Shown here piece after piece: positions 27,001 through 42,000 of a stretch of DNA of 64,000 nucleotides; position 1 is the stretch's first letter, and the number at the start of each line of letters is the position of its first letter. Source of the stretch: Spisula solida (Eukaryota > Mollusca > Bivalvia > Venerida > Mactridae). Made by a program: the position numbers and the translations under genes. Location: assembly GCA_947247005.1 (NCBI GenBank), contig OX365949.1:5342001-5406000 (forward strand). The letters run 5' to 3'. The notes below the pieces were generated by a model, which had not been told where the DNA came from, did not search any database, and saw only the letters and a program-made list of their open reading frames with translations.

Positions 27001-30000
27001 ACAACAATGCTTGGTATCAAGGATTCGTGTAGAATTTCATTCAAATCAGACAAGTGGTTAAGAAGAAGCACAGAGTGACAAACTTTTTGAGATCCATCTG
27101 TCAATCAAGCACAAATCAATATGTTTCCCGATTATAATTATTTAGAGAGAGTCATAATAATGTACAAGTAAATGAGGTAAAAGTTCTTACTCTGTTTCTG
27201 TGTTGGTGGAACATACACCTGGGTTGTAGCTGGGTTTGTTGGTACTGTAGCATGTCCGGACTGTGAAGTTACTAATCCTGTGAAGTTACATTGTGGTACT
27301 TGACAACAAATATTTGATGAATCCTGGATAAGGTGACATTGTTTTGGAAGTGGTGGGTATTTGGGACATCTGAAAGATTCATGTCATAGTTTGATATACA
27401 CTTGTGAAAGTTGTTATCTGTGAGGAATGACCATATCAGGTAGTGTTAGGTACCACACAGAAAAAACAAATGACCATATCAGGTAGTGTTAGGTACAACA
27501 CAGAAAAAAGGAATTACAGTATCAGGTAGTGTTAGGCACCATACAGAAAAAACGAATGACCGTATCAGGTAGTGTTAGGTACCACACAGGATAAGGAATG
27601 GCCATATCAGGTAGTTTCAGGTACCACACAGAAAAAGGAATGCCCATATCAGTTATTGTTCCATATTATGCAGGGTGAGAATTGGTTGTATCATGCAGTG
27701 TTAGTTACCTGAATTTAAGCTACAAGGTATATTTATACTGATTGTACCTTCTGTAAACACACACTTCTTCACAAATACCCTTAAATCAGTAGCATTTGGT
27801 TGGCTCCTTAAGTTTGGCTGTATTCTCAAAAGAATGGGACTTTTTAACTAGCCCAACGACTAACAATACCTTCAGCATCTCATAACCAATTACATTTAAT
27901 TCAAACATATTAATACATTCATAGACACTGAACAGTGATGTATAAGTGCCTGAATTGACCGCAGTGTGATGGATAAGTGCCTGTATTGAACCCCTTGTTA
28001 GGTCTTTAACTTACTTGTCTCTACATCTATAGAAGCCAATGGAAGCATCTTCACATACACAGTTGTACATACATCCATCTTCCCAAATCTCTGCTTGTTT
28101 GTATGTGTGTCCTTTGTACTCACAATATCCTGTCATAGAGCATGCATACAGTATGAAAATCACAATATCCTGTCATAGAGCATGCATACAGTATGGAAAT
28201 CACAATATCCTGTCATAGAGCATGCATACAGTATGGAAATCACAATATCCTGTCATAGAGCATGCATACAGTATGAAAATCACAATATCCTGTCATAGAG
28301 CATGCATACAGTATAAAAATCACAATATCCTGTCATAGAGCATGCACACAGTATGAAAATCACAATATCCTGTCATAGAGCATGCATACAGTATGAAAAT
28401 CACAATATCCTGTCATAGAGCATGCATACAGTATGAAAATCACAATATCCTGTCATAGAGCATGCATACAGTATGAAAATCACAATATCCTGTCATAGAG
28501 CATGCATACAGTATGGAAATCACAATATCCTGTCATAGAGCATGCATACAGTACGAAAATCACAATATCCTGTCATAGAGCATGCATACAGTATGAAAAT
28601 CACAATATCCTGTCATAGAGCATGCATACAGTATGAAAATCACAATATCCTGTCATAGAGCATGCATACAGTATGAAAATCACAATTTCCTGTCATAGAG
28701 CATGCATACAGTATGAAAATCACAATATCCTGTCATAGAGCATGCATACAGTATGAAAATCACAATATCCTGTCATAGAGCATGCATACAGTATGAAAAT
28801 CTGGTAAATTTGTACTCAGACATTTACACGATTTGCAAAGAGATTTCAGTCATAAACTGTTTACAAGGGGGCATAATCAATCAGCGTTAAGGCGAGCATA
28901 GGTCTATTATAAACGTCTTCACATGTGAACAACAATAAGCTTTATGTTTTCAATCAAATCTCAATATCTCTGTATTGTATTGTAAGTATATGATATACTG
29001 TCAATTTATCTAATTTAAATATGTTTAAACTAATCTAAACTAATTGTTTTGCTGGAGACAATATTTTTGAAAAACTCTACAACAAAATAAAATCCACCCT
29101 AATTTTTAAATTTATGTTTGACCTACATTTCTTTGCGATTTTTGTAAAATCACTGCTAGTAGTACTTACCAATACCACCAGTTCCTCCATTAGGATTGGC
29201 TGTGGGTGGATTGGGGTTATTTCCTGGCAAGGTGATGACGGCAACGACTGTCTGAGAACCTTGGTACAACTCTCCGGGTTTAGGTGGTGCCACAACATTG
29301 TGTCCAGTAGTACTTGGTTTATATACAGGGATCACAGGGATTGGGGTACCAGTAAACTGGCATTTAGGTTTCTGGCAGCATGGGTCACTTGGATCGATTT
29401 CCAAATGGCATTCATTTGGTAAGCTGGGGAAGGTTGGACATCTGAAGAACAAAATACAAGCATGAATACTAGCATTCCATTACACAACTTTTTTTTGGCT
29501 ATCTAGGATAGCGGTTTTTATGGTCAAGTTTGGATTAGCACTTTCAGGAGTAATTTCTAATAGTAGAGAATAAGAATCATATGTGATATTGAAGAAATTT
29601 GCCTTCAATGCCGAGCAATAAATTAGCCTTTATTTGCCAGTAAGCTTTCTGCTAAAATGTGGCAGGCATATGAGTGCCTCCGCCCGTATTTAAACCTGTG
29701 TCACCAGATTAGACGGCAAGCACACTTACCATTGAGCTTTGGAGGCATGGGTGGTTGGAAAACAGGGTGGTAGGAAAATGGCCTGTATCATGTAAGCTAT
29801 CATACTCAGGATGCAATTTACTACAAAATGGTTGGAAATTGAAGTAAGTGTCAAGTAAGTGAGAAATCAAATAAGTTTCGAGTAATATAACTTTGCTTGG
29901 TACCAATGAGGTGAATATATATACAGTCAGGACTCGTTACAACGACATCCGATATACCGACAATTTCGTTATAACGACACCAATTAGTGGGGACGAATTC

Positions 30001-33000
30001 TATACAACGTTAATTGTATCCGTTATAACGACATATTCACTTACCGACACCGACAGCGAAACAATGGGAACGAATCCAGTGTTTACGCAGTAATTAATAC
30101 TCGATATACTGACTGATCAAGGGACTATTTTTCACACTTGAACTATTTATCGGCCTTACACAAAGTCGCCGTCTAAGCAAGGAGCCTACTTATGTAATTA
30201 CACTTGTGAAAATCATCTTAATTGCTCTCATTATAATAGTGGAACCTTTCACAGTGTGTGAAATACGGCTCGCGCATTTTCGTAATCAAGGGAGATAAGC
30301 GAAGTCATCGCATATATTCGTATTTTAGAAATCGTACGGGTCACGAAATCAACGATGTCAATCGAGATTTTTCGACATGATTTATTAATTCATCAATTCT
30401 TAAAGTCGATAGGGTATAATTAGTAACAAAATGAATCACCAATTTATTCTCTAGAGCGTTCTATTTTATAGTTTAATGTAGTAGTATCCGGCCATCTTTA
30501 AATTCGGACCACGCATGTTAATTAAATAAATAAATTAACATGCGTGATTCGGACGCACGTTATTTGGAGCTCTCTCAAAACATTGTATTTTATTTTAAAT
30601 ATTATTTTATGCAATTATAATAATTTCATACTGCTGGTTTTGCTGATTATGACAATTTTATGACATAATAAATTATATGTTAATCAATAATTGATTTTTA
30701 TGAAACAATCTCTCAATTAAAATTTTCGTCACTAGTGAAATTCAGTACAACGACAAATTCGTTATAACGACATTTTGATCGGGAACGAACAGTGTCGTTG
30801 TATCGAGGTCTGACTGTACCTATATACCTCCAGCCATTTAGGAGTAAAAGAGCTAACAAGATTTCATCTAAAGGACATTCATCCATCCAAACAAAAAGGA
30901 CAGAAATCAAAAATAACTCCCCATAGATAACTCTAGCCTTATCAATAAACAAACATTGATAATATAAACACTACAAGTTTGACTGGCCACTTGTTATCAA
31001 CATAAATTGAAAGATAATATCCATTAGAAGTGATTATGCACAAAGATAATATGAAGTCAGACAGGGAAGGCAGCACTCAACCTAACCAGCCGAGCACAGA
31101 AAACATTAAAAACATGCAAGGCACAATGCACAAGTTTGAACAAAAATGGACATGGAAAATGTATTTAATTTTCAATTTTATTTGTGTTATCATCAGTGGA
31201 CTATACAAATATAGAGAAGACATGGTCAGATTAATACTCACTTTTGTCTGCAGGTGTATAGACCTTGGTCAGCATTTTCACAAGTACACGCGTACTGGCA
31301 ACCATCATCCCAGGTTTGTCCAGCAATGTACATATTTCCTTTGTACAAGCAACCCTCTAGAAAAATGATAACAATAATGTTTTAATCATATACCTATCTT
31401 CTCCCGTGAACCCTGTGTTACTAGTCACCTAAATTGAGCAGGTAAACCTGTTCAAAGCAGCAAACAGACCTATTTTTATGCCAACTATGCCGGTAGTAAT
31501 AAGAGAACCAAGATAATCAACCTCACCATCCCTCACGTTACTAGTCCAAACCTATTACTCCAGTACATAAATTCAAACAACTCTAAGGTAACTGCAGTCG
31601 AACCTGAGTCAAAGACAACTGGCCAATACAGACAAAATCTACATAACTTTTCACATTGAAGCCACCAATTTTATCTCTAATCAAACTTTGACATTTTCAA
31701 TGGAATTAAACCTGTTAAAAGAGACCACTGTCATAAAGAAAAACACACTATTCCCATGGGTAGTCTTTACAAACAATTTTGACTGTAATATCAAGTACTA
31801 TTTTTCTGACTATAATACTATGGTAATACAGTACTTACTGAGAGATGGGGCAGTAAAAGTAGTTCCGCCGGTTCCTGGTTGTGGTATGGCACCAGATGGA
31901 AGTGTAGGTGTTACAGAACCAGTACCACCTGGTACTTGGATCAGACCACCGCCTCCGATGGTTGCTAGGTTACCAGTGGATGAGATGAAGGTACCAGAAC
32001 TGCACTGTACTGTGGTACAGCAATCACCAGCCTTCTTCACTTCTTGGCATGTACTTGGTAAGTTGTTGTAAGTTGGGCAACTGAAGTAAAATAAAGTTAA
32101 ATGTGTGTTAATGGTCATCTGATTAAAACAATAATTTAAATATGTGTTAGTAGTCATTTGAATTAAGGAGCTGTCTGTCTTAATTAAGCAGCCATTTTTA
32201 ATGAATTAAATGCAGTCATTTTATACTGAATGCTCCCGTAGCAATCAACCACATGCTCTAAACAGCCAAACCAAGAACTAAATGAAAATGTTGCTATTGA
32301 GAGGTTTTTGTTCGGGGGGGGGGCTCTTTTTGAAGATCATGGTGCACTAGACTTACGTATTGACACATCTGTAGTATCCATATACAGCATTTTCACAGGT
32401 ACATGTTGTATCACATCCCACCTTCCATGTATTACCTTGTTTGAAGGCTTGTCCATTGTATATACACACATCTGTCGTGTAACAATAATATGTGTACAGT
32501 TAAACCTCATATAAACACCATCTCTATTGTAAGACCATCTCCAAATGGAATTTAATTTTTTTTACATCTAAAAATAGAAACCCCTGAAATCCAGAAGCCC
32601 CTCTTATCAGTATCTGGGGTACCACTGTACCTTTTTACTGCACTTGTAACTTAATTACATTTATCCCCACATTCAATTTAATTATGTATAAGATTGACTC
32701 TTTCAATACAACTATATGAAATTTGAAATCTGTGTTAGAATCTGAATCTTGGAAAATCTTGAGGAAACTTTAAAATACAGTGATAATATTAGTAGGTATA
32801 TAAGAAAGAATTGTAGAAGTTTACCAGTTGGTTCAGGGTTGGGTGTATTGTCCACTGAAATGATAGATGTAACAAATATAAAATATATAAATAACATAAA
32901 TAATTCAACATATTTCAGTTACAAAACATTGTTTTCTAATTTCACAAATTTATGAAATAAATCTATTCAATATTGGATGAATACAATGTTTAGGGATTTT

Positions 33001-36000
33001 GTGGAGGAGAAGACTCACAGTAACCTACTGTTTAAGTGTTTAAGTCATTACAGTAACTTACTTGTGGAGGAGAAGACTCACAGTAACCTACTGTTTAAGT
33101 GTTTAAGTCATGTGGAGGAGAAGACTCACAGTAACCTACTGTTTAAGTGTTTAAGTCATGTGGAGGAGAAGACTCACAGTAACCTACTGTTTAACTGTTT
33201 AAGTCATGTGGAGGAGAAGACTCACAGTAACCTACTGTTTAACTGTTTAAGTTAACAACTGGGAAATATTGGTCAAACAGCAACTTGTGAATACTCACCA
33301 CACAGGTTGCATGTTTTTCTGCAGTTATCTCTAGCCCATGGTTTGAAGTTGACACAAGCATCTTGACCGTATCTGTTACAATCTGTGAGAGCATCTACAC
33401 AAGCTGGGGGAGCTGTCGGTGACACGGCTGAAACATGAGATTATCATATATAATCCACCTACATAGCTACAATGAACTCTCCTATGTTGTATACTGGATA
33501 AGTTCATTCATCTTAAAAGGGATGAATATATCTAATGATCTTAACTTTATAAACATCCTCAATTATTATTGTTCAAATGAATTCAAATCTTTATGGAAGG
33601 CTTGACAACACAGCTAGATCGCAAGGTTACAAATCCAGTGCATAAACCACTTGACCATGACTGTGGCTTGAACTTATTTCAGCAATTTTGATATTATATT
33701 TTGGAGATACATATAACACACAAAATGTTCATGACAAAAGAATTCAGAATTCACCAATGTGACAACATGGCTCAAACGATCCATAGCCCTTCTGATGACA
33801 CGAATGTCTTTAAACCAAAGTGAAGTACAAGGTATCAGTTAAAAAAGTTGGTAACTTGAGCAAACGTTACTGGAAAGACATTGCTATTGAAATCACATGA
33901 GTGAAATTGAAATGGTGCATATGTTGCCTATGGCATTTTCTCAGTAAAGCAAAAGAAATGCAATGCATAGCCTTTATTTGGCAGTAAGCTTTCTGCTGAA
34001 ATATGACAAGTATGAGTGCCTCCACCGTTTTTGAACTCAAGTTGCCAGATTTGATGGCAAGCATGCTAACCATTGATCTATGGAGGCACGGAGCAAGAGC
34101 CATAACTCTACCACATTACTTGAAAATAAATAAGGGGAAGGAAGACAAACTCACCGATGCCATGGCCACTGATGGTACCATATCCTGAGAAACTTCCCTG
34201 TTGTGTCTTAAATTCACAGACTGGTTTTCTACAACATTCACCGGCTTTAGTCTCCAGGTGACAGAATGAAGGAATGGCTGTGTAGTCTGGACAACTATGG
34301 AAGACAAGTAAATACCGTAGTTCAAATAATTGGTAAAATCAAAGTACTGGAGAAACATATACAGTAAAACTTTGATGCCTTGAAATGTTTTTGCTCGAAC
34401 ACCATAGAAACCTTGAACAGGTTTTTCATTTCTTGAAACATGATGAATGATATTTTCAAGTTAATATTAGATGACTGAAACAGGTAAGTGGCTTGAACTG
34501 TTTGCTTGGTCAGAAGGCATTTCATGGCATCCAAATATACTGAAAACCCCAAGAGCCAAAAATGAAGGAATAATCAAAAGGCTGAACAAATAATGGAAGT
34601 AATAACATTTTATCATGTATTTATTCTGATGCAACTCTTTTCTGAATTTGTACATGATTTAAATAGCATCCATTTATGGAAACTAGACCATACTATTAGT
34701 TTAAATGAATCCAAAATATAATAATAAATAGGACAGAGAAAGCAGCACTCATGAGAATTAATATTGATCAAGCAAAAGGCACGAACAAATAATTTTTATC
34801 TAGTTTTGCTACTACTGTAGCTGCAAGTGATAATAGGATACATATACTTACAGTGTCTGACATTTATAGGTTCCTGTTTGACCATTGGTACATGTACATG
34901 TGTACTGGCATCCATCTTGCCATGTTTGTCCCTCATAGTACTGTTGTGACTTGAATTGGCATACAGCTGTAGATAAATAATATGTACGAATGGATATATG
35001 AAAACAGGGTTCCCACAAACTTTCCAAGACAAAATTCCCTGACTTTTCCCTGATTTTTCCCTGACCACAGAGCAGTTTTCCCTGACTTTTTTTAGCAATC
35101 AGTCGACACAGCATCTTTTTGTTCAAGCAAAATATGGCAATAAAATAGAGAAAATGAGGATATATTGGCTTTATATGGAACAAAAAAGTTTAAGGTAGCA
35201 GATTTTAAGGCTGTTGATTGACATAAAGTTATTATAAATTAAATGTAGAATGATTCCGAGCGAGCACAAGGAGCGAGGATTTTTTTTCAGTCTTAGGTAT
35301 TACTTCATAGGAAATGACACCTATCGACAGCTTCAATGAAAAATTCCCCGACTTTTCCCTGACTTTTGGTAAATTTCTGGATTTCACTGACTAATTCCAA
35401 AATTCCCTGACTTTTCCCTGACCTTGAAAAAATTATGTTTTTCCCTGACTTTTCCCTGACCGTGGGAACCCTGGAAAATGATAAAATGTTGTTGTTTTTG
35501 GCATCTAAGCCTTATCCATTCTCGAATAGTTGTGATATCACTTAAATTTCAGCAAGAACCCTCCACTTTTTCTCTGCCAACTGAGCTACATATGGCGTAT
35601 GTTAAACACAAAAATTATGTGCATTGTATTGCACCAACTACTAGTCATTGTTAGTATGTGACTTGTAAAATGTTTTAAGTAATAAAAATACAAAGTGTAT
35701 TAAGAGTAATTAATTTTGAAATTAAATATTAGGACAACATCCAGTTTCTTGGCAACAATTTTAGTTGAAACACAACAACGACAACAACTTACCATTTCCA
35801 TCAGGTGTTTTTCCTGGACTGGTTGTCTCAAATGATGAGATTTTAGGGTTGAAGTCACAGACTGGTTGCAAGCAGCATTCTGTTTCACTCTTGACCAGTG
35901 TGCATGTAACTGGCAGATCGTTGTAAACTGGGCACCTGTAAGAAAATCAACACTATTTTATGTCGGTGCATGGACCATATTTCTGGGTAGGTATAGGGCC

Positions 36001-39000
36001 ATATTTCTGGGTATGGTAGGTAGGACCATATTTCTGGGTACCGGTTGGTATGACCATATTTCTGGGTATGTAGGGTAAAGTTAAGTAAACACCATTAGTG
36101 CCTTATGTAGGGAGGCGTTTTTTTCTTCAAAAGACGTCCTTGTTTGGTAAGTTGTGAAATTATCACTAAGGCGAATGTCTTGGCGTGCCTCATAGTGGCT
36201 ACAGGCTTGACCCTTGATTGATTATCTTAGATCATTCACATAGTTTTTACTACAATATTGATTGGGAAATGAACCATTTATAACAAAGGACAAATAGTAT
36301 AAATTCTAATTAAAATTATATGTTTCTATAACAACAGAAAGCAGCATACTTGTTGTAGCACTGGTATTTTCCAGACATTCCATCAATACATGTACATTGG
36401 TAGTCACATCCATCGTCCCATATCTCTCCTTGTTTGTAGGTTTTACCCTTGTAGTAACATTGTCCATCTGTTGGGAGAAAACATGCATATTCTTGGAATA
36501 CATGGATATGTACTGTCATAAAACTATTAGCAAAAAAGATATACTTCTAGGTACTAGGAATGATTAACTGCATGTATAAGTCATACTTATAGGCACTAAG
36601 AATTATTAACTGCATGAAAATGATATGAAAGTATAAGTGGTTTTAAGTTAGCTACATGGAAATATTGGCAAATTTCGAGATTTTCCTAAATACGCTAATA
36701 TTTCATCTAGCGTAAATATAAAATGCCAACATAGTACTCTACATTAACACATTAGATTACATATTTCAACATGCTAAATTTCTGACATTTAGAATTCGCA
36801 AATATTTTATCACTCAGAAATATCGATAGAGCCAGGACAATTGACAACTCACAGATCATACAAACTGTGGAAACTATAACAAGATCACATTGCAGTGCAG
36901 GCAGATTCAACACAAAATTAATGTGGAATAGGCTGCAGCACATACGATGATCACCAATTTTATCTAATTTCTTGCAAGTGATGATATTTTTACGACATTT
37001 TTCAATGATTTCTAAGTCATATTCAGCAGCCAAGACCCATCAGTTCAAAAATTTCTTCCACCAGCAACTGACAAATCATTTACATGACTGTATAAGAGAT
37101 CAATGCTGTAGGTTCCTTCAATTTTAAAACATTCAAGTAGTTAACTAAATTTTAGGTACTTACAGAATCCAACAGATTGAGACTTGGCATCTGAAAGTAT
37201 AGTGAACATAAGTAAAATGTGGTATCATACTACAAACAAGAAATATAGAAATTCTATAAAAGACAAATATTCAAAAATATAGTAATACATGTGTTTTCAA
37301 CTATACTAAACAACTTTTTTACGTATACAGTAATTAAATTTGAAATATCTTAAATAGCAATGGATATATCAAATTGAAACTTTCTGTATCGTGCTATAGG
37401 CAGTTCAGTCAAAAATTGTAACACATAAATTGTTTAACTGGTGTTAATGCTAATTCTTTTTAGAATCTTTTTTAAATACATGACACATAGACAAAGGATT
37501 GAATTCCAAAACAAATTTGTTAAATAATTTTTTATGTTATACATTTTTGTACTCATTCATTATTTGATATTTAATATTTTGTGTGGCTGCTGATTGCATG
37601 TGACTTTACCTGTCCTACATGAATACAGTAGAAGTTTTTACAAAGATCCTTACCACAATACCCGCAATATTTTCTGCAGTTTGTCTCAGCCCAAGTTTCG
37701 AACTGGCCTACACACGATCCTGCTTCATATTCATTACAGTTGGAGATCAGATCAGTACATGGTGGTGGGGCTGTCGTGTATAGAGCTGAAAAAAAACCAC
37801 TCAAATGTTTTTAAAGGTTCGTTTTACCCCAATTTGTTTTGTATTCTACTCACTCGGAGACAGTTAGAAGTGTGTGGTCATTCCTTTATCTGTGCCAGAT
37901 TGGCCTGCAATGACTCTAACAACAAGAGGAATAGTTTTAATATTTTCGTTATCGTATGCATCTGATACAGCAATTTAACCAGATTTCCTAAAATTAACTG
38001 GCAGTACTATAGTGCTCTTTCATAAGCAAATAACTTGCCTTTCATATTATGATGGTTATATTAGATTTTGTATTTGCATACCAAAAATGCATAGAACATT
38101 GATTTTAGTAGGTTGATACCATTCTAAAAACTGTTTCCGATTACCTAATCTGTAAACAGACTTGAGGATAAAGTTCACTCATGAATACGAAGAAATGTAC
38201 ACTTACGGACACAGAAGCCGCAGAATTTTGGGCAGTTATCCTTGGCCCATCCAAAATATGATCCGGAGCAGACAGATTTATCGTACTTGTTACAATCGGG
38301 AATATGATCTTGGCATGGATCTGGCTGCAAGTTACCAACTGGTGCTGTGAATGTAAAGATGCTTTGATACATGACCATTCTATGTATTATGTCTTAGTTA
38401 TATATGGTAGAATTATTGTTTTTTCATACTCCAGAGTGCTTGTGAACATTAACTAAGGCAGTCAGCCAATGAAATCATGTTTTACAAGCTATAAGGTTTC
38501 AGAGCCAATAAAAACATGTTTTTAATAAAACTAAGGTTTCAGATCACAAAACAGTGTTGTTCAAACTTTTAGGTTTTAATTCAGACAAAAACGAAAGTTT
38601 CAGATTTCAGCCAATGAAAACATGTTTTGCTTAACGTTATGGTTTCAGCCAATGAAAACATATTTTCTTTACTTTATGGTTTCAGCCAATGAAAACATGT
38701 TTTGCTTAACTTTATGATTTCAGCCAATTGAAACATTTTGAACGTGTAGTTACCTTGAGTGGCTGGCCCTGCTGTTGCTCGCACTGCAAAATATATGAGA
38801 ATATGTTGTTATATATACAATACTAAACAAGGTAATGAAAGTACAACCTTAATACTATAACAACATAATGTTGACAACTGGGCTTCTTATTTTGATGGTC
38901 TGAAATTTTAGGTTGAATAGGGAAACTGAGTGAAAATGGTCTTTCAAGTTGAGTTTATAAGTTTTAAAGTGGTGGCACAGACTAACCAGAGAACATAGAC

Positions 39001-42000
39001 CAATATTATGAAACATGCCTGATTTTATTTCCTATCATCAGATCAGACCACTTCATTGATATTTAACCTGTAGCGAGAGATCACTTGTCAACAAAGGCCA
39101 TAGGTGGTCAGGTTTGACTGTATTTAACTTAAGTTAGGTTTTACTGTTTTAGAACAGTCATATATAGTTATATACCAGGTTTCGGATTTCTCGAAGCATC
39201 TCAATCTGAGCTAAATCTCATCTCAAATATTGTCATACACTTAATGTTAATTTCCATAGGAGGCTGGACTCAAAATTGGCATCACAAAACACAAACATTA
39301 CTTAGAATTTTTTATAGTAAATTTTTTTATCTCCAAATGCGAATTTATCTGAAATTCAAACGATTTCAGCAAAATCACAATTTGGGTGGAGATTTCTACA
39401 TAAGGTTTTTCGGGAGGTGGGGAACATGTAGTTGTTATGTTGTTTGGTATCTGCACTGCTATCCTTACCTTGGCAAGCTCTGGTGATAATCTGGGCAGCG
39501 ATGGAATCAAGTTGATCAAAGTTAGAGACTTGGAATACGTTGGCGCTATCTGGATCATCAGCAATACTGTGCAGTTCATTGACATCAACACCATTACCAA
39601 CACCAATAGCAAGTAGACCTGGTGACACACAAATATATATACATGTACATACAAAAAGGAAAACCTTTTGGAGACTAGAGTTGTTTTTATTTCTATTGTA
39701 TAAACACTTTGCTTACCAGAGACATGAAGTTATATGACTCAAATTTATTAGGTTAATGAACAAAAGATTGATTTTTCGGCTTTTGATGATTTTGAAACGT
39801 TTGAACAGTCTATCATTTGAATCATAGACAATGAAGTGATAGACATGTTATGAAGGAGGCAGAGAGGGGAGATAATTCAGACTGAAGGTTAAAGGAGGGG
39901 GACATACCGATATTGTTTTGTCTAGCCAAATCAGCTTGAGCAGCTGTTTGGGTTGGGTTTGAGCTTCTGCCATCAGTGATGACTACAGCGATTCTTGGTA
40001 CGTTAGCACGAGCTCCACCTTGAGTGGTGAATACTTGTTCTCTCAAATACTTCAAACCATCAGCTGTGTTGGTACCACCTCCCATGTACTTGATCTGATC
40101 AACAGCTGAAAAATTATACAATATATGCATTAGTTATACAGTAACAGTTTTTACTTTTAACTGTTTAAGAAGCTGGTTTGATTAATACTATACAGAAAAA
40201 GAAGGGTAACATCAACGACGGTAACATCAACGACGCCAGGCCTTAAATTATGCGTTACGTCATTATGACGCCATAATTGTCATATGACGTTCTGATATCA
40301 ACATATCTTTTCCAATTAAGCCAATTACTGCACCATTTTAAGAAAAATGAAGGCATAACAGTCACAAATAAAAAATGTGGAAATTACACACACATGAATT
40401 TTTTCAAACAATGTCCATTACTCTGTTGAATCTCAACTTCAAATCAAGTAGTCTTAAATACAGTTTTATGAGGAAAGCTAAATGTTATTTTGGTGCAATA
40501 TGCTAGACAATGATCACTGATGCCATCAGCCAAATTCATAAATGTAAATACATGTTACATGCACTTCTATCAAAAAACCAGATACAGGAACACAATCACC
40601 AATCAGCAATGATATTCTAAATCATTTCAATATACAGAATGAATCTCTTTTGTATAATTTTACTTGTATGAAATACTTTATATTTATAGCATGATTGAGT
40701 TTAAATGCCTACCAGTCATTACATCTGGTCGAGATGAGTACATGTTCAATGGGAACTCTTGTTTGGGGTAGTTGCTGAATTGTACAAGGCCGGTGTGAAC
40801 TTTGTTGGCTCCGACATCAAGTTTTCCTACAATGCCTTTGACAAAGTTCTCAAGCTTCTGGAAGTTTGTGGCACCAATACTTCCGGACCCATCAACAAGG
40901 AAGGCTATATCAGCTTGTTGTAGGCAAGCTGTTGTGAAATAAAAATATACAAAATCTTATAATCTCAGTCTATATATATATATACATGTAGTGTATAAGG
41001 GGTGTTAAAAAAGTTTCAATAGTTCTTTTTTCTGATATCAGAAGAATGTAAAATTTTCAGTTCAAATTGCAGAGGGTTCTTACAATGTTCTTATCTTTAT
41101 TACATTACATGAAATTATTAGGGTAAGAAATTAAAATTGTACAAGTGCGTACAAAGTGCGGATAATTTAGTTTGACTTCAATTTTGCAAAAAATATTTTT
41201 AACACCCTGTTTTCTGATTAATTAGAAAATTGATCAGGGTCCTTATTCACTAACAATGTGAGACTTAGTGAAATAAAAATATACAATATCTTATAATATC
41301 ATTCTTATACATTTTATGTTCTGATTCAAACCAATTTCACAAACATTTTAAGACTGAAACTTGCACTCAGATTTCAAAATATTCATAGTCAAGACTTTTA
41401 GTGTTCTTTTTACCTCCTCGTTTGTTACAAATGTATTAATTTTAATGTAAGTTGGCATAACAGTATAATAGTAGTCATCAGTGATTATCAGGTGCGTAGC
41501 TAGGTTGCTAAGTGTCAGCCCATCTTGATGGTTGACTTTTAAGATTGTCAGGGTGGGTTTTGACCTCTATGAACATTGACCACAGATCTAATCTCAGACT
41601 GGTGAAAACCCAACAAATGATAAAGTTAGAATGTTTTGACCGATATACTTACAGTTAGGTGCTCCCATTGCCTGTGTTGTGGTTGGTGTTACAGCTTAAA
41701 GTAGAACACAAAATATGTATGAAATCTCAATGACACTGAGATTATATTTAATAGTTATGGATACATTTTCATGGATCAGACATTCAAATAAAATACTACA
41801 GATCTTTTACTATTTAACAGAAATGTGTTCAAAATGCTGTTAAAAAATTAATGAAAAATGGACAAAATAAAGACCTGTATAATATTCCAAATGAGAAGTC
41901 AATTAAAAATGTATATAAAAACTTGATTATTTCTGTGAGTGATTACACATTTATAAATTACATGTAGAATTATCTGTACAAGAAGTGTATATTATGAAGA

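Noticed and set aside
28121..28800. CRISPR-like array
   Set aside because: Direct 40-base tandem repeat without spacers, in a eukaryotic intron.
34010..34090. True tRNA gene
   Set aside because: Acceptor pairing is good, but the anticodon loop lacks the usual U33 and the copy has a SINE body shared with another copy in the window.
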